In this document: in pieces, positions 5,325-8,983 of the stretch
How positions within the stretch are numbered: position 1 is the first letter of the stretch
Layout of the letters: each line of letters opens with the position of its first letter
From: Candidatus Moranbacteria bacterium CG_4_9_14_3_um_filter_42_9
GTDB taxonomy: Bacteria > Patescibacteriota > Minisyncoccia > Moranbacterales > UBA2206
Assembly: GCA_002790635.1 (NCBI GenBank)
Contig: PFVN01000015.1
Coordinates: 1 to 8,983, forward strand
DNA length: 8,983 nt
Direction of reading: 5' to 3'
Made by a program: the position numbers and the translations under genes
The notes under the pieces: model-generated
What the model was told of the DNA's origin: nothing
Seen by the model: only the letters and a program-made list of their open reading frames with translations
The model's database searches: none

Positions 5325-6383
5325 ATGAAAAAATATTTAATTACCGCCCTAGCCATAGTTTCTCTAGCCGCCCTTTCCGGCTGCTCGCTGAAAAATCCGA
5401 TTTCTAGCACTGGAACTTCAAGTTCCGGAAGCATTTGGAAGTCGAGCGACGGCGGAAAAACTTGGGAATTCAAAAATAAGACCGGGGAAAAAACAACCTT
5501 GTCCGCGGTAGATGTTTTGAGCATCGCCATTAGTCCGACAGATTCAAAGAAAGTAATGTTTGGAACCCGGGAGAACGGAATCATACTGACCAAGGACGGA
5601 GGGGAAAATTTGGAGGCCACGAGTTTTACTTCAGGAAAAGTTTATGGCTTGGAAATCAATCCCGGCGATGAAAATATTGTCTACGCCAGCGGAGTCTGGC
5701 AGGGGAGAGGGAAAATTTTCAAAAGTCAGGACTTCGGGAAAAATTGGAAAGAAATATACACTTCGGCCGCTGATGGTCCGTTGGTAATTTCTCTGACGAT
5801 AGACAGAAATAACCCCCAGATCATTTATGCTTCAACCAGCGATAACCAGATAATCAAAACAACCAATGCGGGCGAAACCTGGAAAAATATTTTTACGGGG
5901 CAAAACCCGGTGCTCAAGGTGGCCATTGACAAAAGCAATAGTAATTTGATTTATTTTATAACCACGGCCGCCATTGAAAGAAGCAAAAATGGCGGAGCGG
6001 ATTTTGAGGATCTATCCAAGTTGGCGGCAGATGCGGACAAGGAGGCTAGTAATCGTGATTTTAGCGTAGTTGTGACAGATCCTTATAACGGCAACTGGGT
6101 ATATGCGGGCGGAGGTATGGGAATATTGCGCAGCAAAAATTCCGGGGATACCTGGGAGAAAGTTACCATTTTGAACAATCCGCAAAATTTTCCAGTCAAA
6201 GCCCTGTCCATCAGTCCGGCAAACTCAAAGGAAATTATTTACGGCGCCTCGCAAGCGGCCTATAAGTCAGCGGATGAAGGAATCAACTGGTCCACCTCTC
6301 AATTCGAATCTTCCAAATCGGTCAAGGTCGTGAGATATTCCACGGCTGATCCAAGTGTGGTATATTTAGGGCTAAGCAAATAA
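5325..6383 (+). CDS. Predicted lipoprotein with a seven-repeat Asp-box beta-propeller
   Basis: The N-terminus MKKYLITALAIVSLAALSGC is a type II signal peptide with lipobox LSGC and the lipidated Cys at 20, so the protein should be anchored on the outer face of the membrane. The mature part carries seven Asp-box motifs (S-x-D-x-G-x-T-W type) starting at about residues 40, 89, 134, 179, 220, 270 and 315. The near-constant 41-50-residue spacing fits one motif per blade of a seven-bladed propeller, as in BNR/sialidase-like, VPS10-like and Ycf48-like proteins. The fourth blade's SKNGGADF and the second's TKDGGENL are degenerate. The catalytic residues of true sialidases are not apparent, so a binding or scaffolding role is more likely than hydrolysis; that is inference. 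frr follows 10 bases after the stop and is probably co-transcribed. Confidence 0.87.
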   Translation: MKKYLITALAIVSLAALSGCSLKNPISSTGTSSSGSIWKSSDGGKTWEFKNKTGEKTTLSAVDVLSIAISPTDSKKVMFGTRENGIILTKDGGENLEATSFTSGKVYGLEINPGDENIVYASGVWQGRGKIFKSQDFGKNWKEIYTSAADGPLVISLTIDRNNPQIIYASTSDNQIIKTTNAGETWKNIFTGQNPVLKVAIDKSNSNLIYFITTAAIERSKNGGADFEDLSKLAADADKEASNRDFSVVVTDPYNGNWVYAGGGMGILRSKNSGDTWEKVTILNNPQNFPVKALSISPANSKEIIYGASQAAYKSADEGINWSTSQFESSKSVKVVRYSTADPSVVYLGLSK

Positions 6384-6393
6384 AATTATTTTT

Positions 6394-6951
6394 ATGTATA
6401 GCGAAATCATAAATAAAAAACAGACAGAATTCGAAAAAACGCTTGAGCATTTTAAAGAAGATTTAAATCAGCTGAGAACCGGAAGAGCGTCGGCGGCGTT
6501 AGTGGAAAATCTGTCAGTTGACTATTATGGAGCCAAATCGCCGCTGAAACAAGTGGCGAGCATTTCCATTCCGGAACCCAGAACCATCGTCATATCTCCC
6601 TGGGACAAAGGAAGCCTGGTGAATATCGAAGCGGCCATCCGTGAATCGCAGCTTAATCTCAATCCGATGAATGATGGGCAGGTAGTCAGAATCAATATTC
6701 CCGCCCTCGATGAAGAAAGAAGAAAGGAATTGGTCAAAATCTTAAACCAAAAAACCGAAGATGCCAAAATAAATATTCGCCGGATCCGCGAGGAAATTTG
6801 GAATGAAATTCAGCAACTGGAAAAAGAAGGAAAAATCGGCGAGGACGAAAAATTCATTGGTAAAGACAAATTGCAGGAAGTTATTGACAGTCAAAATAAA
6901 ATTATAGAAGAAGTCAAGGAGAAGAGGGAAAGAGAAATAATGACGGTTTAA
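6394..6951 (+). CDS. frr: Ribosome recycling factor, full length
   Basis: RRF, with EF-G, splits the post-termination ribosome so that its subunits can be reused. At 185 residues it has the normal family length. The long-helix domain carries QLRTGRASAALVENL from residue 26, and the second domain contains YYGAKSPLKQVASISIPEPR. The conserved helix NIRRIREE includes Arg132, the residue known to be essential in E. coli RRF. The C-terminal helix is charged, as usual. The start agrees with homologs and has no Shine-Dalgarno site: ATTTTTATG, the same run as before dnaJ. The gene lies 10 bases after the lipoprotein gene and is probably transcribed with it. The next gene is rseP, 181 bases on, without the uppS, cdsA and dxr genes that often lie between them. 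Confidence 0.97.
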   Translation: MYSEIINKKQTEFEKTLEHFKEDLNQLRTGRASAALVENLSVDYYGAKSPLKQVASISIPEPRTIVISPWDKGSLVNIEAAIRESQLNLNPMNDGQVVRINIPALDEERRKELVKILNQKTEDAKINIRRIREEIWNEIQQLEKEGKIGEDEKFIGKDKLQEVIDSQNKIIEEVKEKREREIMTV

Positions 6952-7058
6952 AATTATTCTAATTTCTAATTTCTAATTACTCTAATTGACCCGACAAATG
7001 ACCAATAACTAATTTCTAAAATTTTAATCTTGGGCATTGGGATTTATTTAGAATAATT
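6952..7058. repeat. AT-rich intergenic repeat between frr and rseP
   Basis: No gene is visible between 6952 and 7132. TCTAATT occurs as three tandem copies (6958-6978) and a fourth at 6981-6987. AATTATTCTAA (6952-6962) is repeated inverted and perfect as TTAGAATAATT (7048-7058), framing a block of 107 bases. No convincing promoter or T-tailed GC stem was found here. AACTAA/TTAGTT (7117-7131) forms a small hairpin just before the rseP ATG. Confidence 0.55.
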
Positions 7059-7132
7059 AGGTTAAATTAGACCAATTAGGTTAATTTTTAAACCACGTGC
7101 TTTTTAAAAAAAACCTAACTAAAGCTTAGTTT

Positions 7133-8314
7133 ATGCTGGCAGTTATTGTTTTTATCCTGATAATAGGCCTTTTAATTTTTGTCCATGAACTGGGACATTT
7201 TTTAACTGCGCGTCGGAACGGAATAAGGTCGGAAGAATTTGGTTTCGGTTTTCCGCCGCGGATCATCGGTCTTCAGTACATTGACGATGGTTCGTCAAAA
7301 GGAAAATGGCGGATAGTTTGGGGTAGCCGGGACGGTGACGACGAAAATGAAAAAAAGGATCTGGAGGAAGCGTGTGAAAAGGGATTGCGGGGCGGAACAA
7401 TTTATTCTTTAAACTGGATCCCCTTGGGCGGTTTTGTAAAAATAAAAGGCGAGAATGGCGATGTTCAAGGCGAGGATAGTTTCGCCTCTAAAGGTGCTTG
7501 GGTGCGGATAAAAGTTTTGGCGGCGGGCGTGATAATGAATTTTGTTTTAGCTTGGTTTTTGATTTCTTTTGCACTTATGATCGGAGCGCCCGAGCCCATT
7601 GATTCAGCAGGCGGTAATTTTCCCGATGCAAAAATACAAATATCAGAAATAATTCAAGATTCGCCGGCCAGCCAAATGGGACTCAAAGTCGGAGATGAAA
7701 TTCTGAAAGTGCAAAATTCCCAGCTGAACTTAAAAAGCGTTAAAGACGTTCAGGATTTTATCGATGCCAACAAAGGCAAAGAAACAGAATTTAAGATAAA
7801 AAGAGGAAGTGAAATTATCAGTGTCCGAGGCGTTCCGCGTGTTGACATTCCCGACGGGCAGGGGCCGTTGGGAATTTCTTTAGTGGAAACGGCTATGGTT
7901 AGCTATCCTTGGTATCAAGCTATTTGGAAAGGAGCAGTTTTTGTTTTTGATTTATCAAGTGCGATGCTCACCGGACTGTTTGTGTTGATTAAAAATATTG
8001 TGATGGGTCACAAAGCCGGAGTGGATGTGGCGGGTCCGTTCGGGATCGCAGTTATGACGAAACAATTTACCGCCTTGGGATTGGCGTACGTTTTGCAATT
8101 TGCGGCGCTTCTCAGCATTAATCTGGGAATAATCAATGCTTTCCCTTTTCCGGCGCTGGATGGCGGTCGAATCTTGTTCATCATCATTGAAAAAATAAAA
8201 GGTTCTCCGATAAGTCAAAAAACAGAGCAGTTTTTTCATTCCGCCGGTTTTGCTTTGCTTATTTTATTGATGCTTTATATAACTTTTCGCGACGTTCTAA
8301 AATTCATCAAATGA
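7133..8314 (+). CDS. rseP: RIP metalloprotease RseP (site-2 protease family)
   Basis: A membrane-embedded zinc protease that cuts substrates inside the bilayer; in E. coli it releases sigma-E by cleaving RseA and also clears signal peptides. It has 393 residues. The first transmembrane segment holds HELGH at 18-22 (zinc ligands His18 and His22, catalytic Glu19). A PDZ domain lies at about 160-240, with SPASQMGLKVGDEI from 177. The third zinc ligand lies in LDGGR at 342-346. Further membrane helices lie near 130-150, 270-290 and 310-335 and at the C-terminus. An acidic insert at about 47-87, before the conserved IPLGGFVK, is longer than in E. coli RseP. The start has no Shine-Dalgarno site but puts the first helix directly at the N-terminus. 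The stop lies inside an inverted repeat. Confidence 0.95.
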   Translation: MLAVIVFILIIGLLIFVHELGHFLTARRNGIRSEEFGFGFPPRIIGLQYIDDGSSKGKWRIVWGSRDGDDENEKKDLEEACEKGLRGGTIYSLNWIPLGGFVKIKGENGDVQGEDSFASKGAWVRIKVLAAGVIMNFVLAWFLISFALMIGAPEPIDSAGGNFPDAKIQISEIIQDSPASQMGLKVGDEILKVQNSQLNLKSVKDVQDFIDANKGKETEFKIKRGSEIISVRGVPRVDIPDGQGPLGISLVETAMVSYPWYQAIWKGAVFVFDLSSAMLTGLFVLIKNIVMGHKAGVDVAGPFGIAVMTKQFTALGLAYVLQFAALLSINLGIINAFPFPALDGGRILFIIIEKIKGSPISQKTEQFFHSAGFALLILLMLYITFRDVLKFIK

Positions 8315-8404
8315 AACTCCTCCGGGCTTCTGCCCGGAGTATCCGCTGATACCTTCGTCGCCCGGACATTCGTCCGGATCAATGGCGGCTCCGGAGAAGT
8401 TTCA
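8312..8404. repeat. MITE-like nested palindrome after rseP
   Basis: TGAAACTCCTCCGG (8312-8325) matches CCGGAGAAGTTTCA (8391-8404) as an inverted repeat with one mismatch, giving 14-base ends on a 93-base block. Inside are perfect hairpins: CTCCGGGC/GCCCGGAG with a TTCT loop (8320-8339) and CCGGAC/GTCCGG with an ATTC loop (8362-8377). The left end contains the rseP stop codon. No reading frame lies inside. Confidence 0.65.
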
Positions 8405-8433
8405 ACCCTCCGCTTCGCTCCGGGCTTGGTTTC

Positions 8434-8459
8434 ATACCCTGAGCTAATGCTCGGGGTAT
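8434..8459. repeat. Strong intergenic hairpin between rseP and mreB
   Basis: ATACCCTGAGC (8434-8444) pairs with GCTCGGGGTAT (8449-8459) around a TAAT loop: an 11-pair stem with a single T-G wobble. No T-run follows, so it is not a standard terminator, although it may still stop or protect the rseP message. CCGGAG (8391-8396) can also pair with CTCCGG (8418-8423) just upstream. Confidence 0.7.
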
Positions 8460-8512
8460 TCACCTAAGGTCAAATAAAAACAAACAAGAATTTCTTTAAG
8501 AGGAAGCGTCTT

Positions 8513-8541
8513 TTGACAATGGCGCTTGCCTAAAGTATCAT
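8513..8541 (+). promoter_or_regulatory. mreB promoter
   Basis: TTGACA (8513-8518) is a perfect -35, 17 bases before TATCAT (8536-8541), a five-of-six -10. Transcription should start near 8548, directly at the 18-base palindrome 8550-8567. Confidence 0.8.
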
Positions 8542-8549
8542 AGATTAGA

Positions 8550-8567
8550 CCATTGAAGCTTCAATGG
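8550..8567. promoter_or_regulatory. 18-base perfect palindrome at the mreB transcription start
   Basis: CCATTGAAG is followed directly by its exact reverse complement, CTTCAATGG. It begins about 9 bases after the -10 and covers the first possible ATG (8564). Its position suits a repressor operator. As RNA it could fold into a 5' hairpin covering that ATG. Confidence 0.55.
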
Positions 8568-8593
8568 CAAGGTTTCTTAATGAAAAAACGTCA

Positions 8594-8983
8594 ATGAGAA
8601 GAGTAAAAAAATTATTCAAAAAAATAACCGGAAATTTTTTTGGCAACTTCTCCAAGGATATTGGCATTGATTTGGGAACGGCCAATACGCTGGTTTATGT
8701 CAGGGGCAAAGGTATCGTCATCAACGAGCCGTCGGTCGTGGCTATCAATAAAAAGACTGGACAAATTATGGCCATCGGCAAGGAAGCAAAAAAAATGGTC
8801 GGGAAAACCCCCGGGCATATTACTGCTATCCGGCCGCTAGTGGACGGCGTGGTGAGCGATTTCGAGATTACCGAGCAAATGCTCAAATATTTTATCGCTA
8901 AAGTCCATCAGGACAGCTTCACTCTTTTTCCGCGTCCGCGGGTGCTGATAGGAATCCCTTCAGACATTACCGAAGTGGAGAGG
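8594..8983 (+). CDS. mreB: Rod-shape protein MreB, N-terminal 130 residues (cut by the window end)
   Basis: MreB is the bacterial actin that forms membrane-bound filaments and steers lateral cell-wall synthesis. The frame shows the first phosphate-binding loop [15 protein letters not shown], then [46 protein letters not shown] and [17 protein letters not shown], all typical. An in-frame ATG at 8564 would add ten residues ([10 protein letters not shown]). I prefer 8594 because homologs have short N-termini, but neither start has a Shine-Dalgarno site. The upstream ATG would give a 16-base leader, similar to those of dnaJ and the 166-residue membrane protein gene. The basic, partly hydrophobic N-terminus ([19 protein letters not shown]) may bind the membrane. 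It has its own promoter. Confidence 0.95.
   Translation, partial: MRRVKKLFKKITGNFFGNFSKDIGIDLGTANTLVYVRGKGIVINEPSVVAINKKTGQIMAIGKEAKKMVGKTPGHITAIRPLVDGVVSDFEITEQMLKYFIAKVHQDSFTLFPRPRVLIGIPSDITEVER

Noticed and set aside
6988..7015. Possible rseP promoter (TTGACC with TAATTT)
   Set aside because: The -10 is weak, the match lies in low-complexity TAATT repeats, and the leader would be over 100 bases.
3735..8460. CRISPR array among the repeats
   Set aside because: The repeats are palindromes and a 7-base tandem; there is no regular repeat-spacer pattern and no cas gene.
7955..8463. Minus-strand frames across the rseP end and the palindromes
   Set aside because: One lies opposite the essential LDGGR region of rseP, the other translates hairpin DNA; both are chance frames.

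Overview
The window looks like a piece of a reduced bacterial genome, most likely Patescibacteria (Candidate Phyla Radiation), Parcubacteria-like. This rests on the gene types and on translation signals, not on a marker gene. Core genes (dnaJ, frr, rseP, the lipoprotein gene, mreB) begin without a Shine-Dalgarno site and have very short leaders. frr is followed by rseP with no uppS, cdsA or dxr between them. Intergenic gaps are filled with nested palindromes. Stop codons are read normally, and every convincing gene is on the + strand.

Layout. (1) 1-1004: the C-terminal half of the lipid II flippase gene murJ. Its N-terminal half should lie in the first 212 bases. Instead, an unrelated DUF2336-like reading frame occupies them and runs in frame into murJ across one TAG, so the join is a probable assembly chimera or a decayed fusion. 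(2) 1038-2438: a self-contained cassette of four small unknown genes. It has a near-consensus promoter, strong AGGAGG sites and a terminator. Two of its proteins share a C-terminal FLxK-LPGVKxP motif. (3) 2552-3734: dnaJ under a CIRCE operator, so HrcA control of this chaperone gene is predicted. (4) 3735-3956: a palindrome-rich gap and a consensus promoter. (5) 3957-4457: an unknown multi-pass membrane protein. (6) 4454-5300: tRNA-Lys(UUU) with its own promoter, then a 58-residue Cys-rich protein and a 119-residue unknown protein, both with strong Shine-Dalgarno sites, then a terminator. (7) 5310-6951: a lipoprotein predicted to be a seven-bladed Asp-box propeller, apparently made from a leaderless mRNA, followed 10 bases later by frr. 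(8) 6952-7132: an AT-rich gap with direct and inverted repeats. (9) 7133-8314: the site-2 protease rseP. (10) 8312-8460: a MITE-like nested palindrome. (11) 8513-8983: the promoter and 5' part of mreB, with an 18-base perfect palindrome at the predicted transcription start.

Together the core genes serve envelope growth and shape (murJ, mreB, rseP, the lipoprotein), protein folding (dnaJ) and ribosome recycling and decoding (frr, tRNA-Lys). The small Shine-Dalgarno-bearing genes form two separate blocks that differ from the core genes in translation signals. They are the part of the window with no recognisable function.
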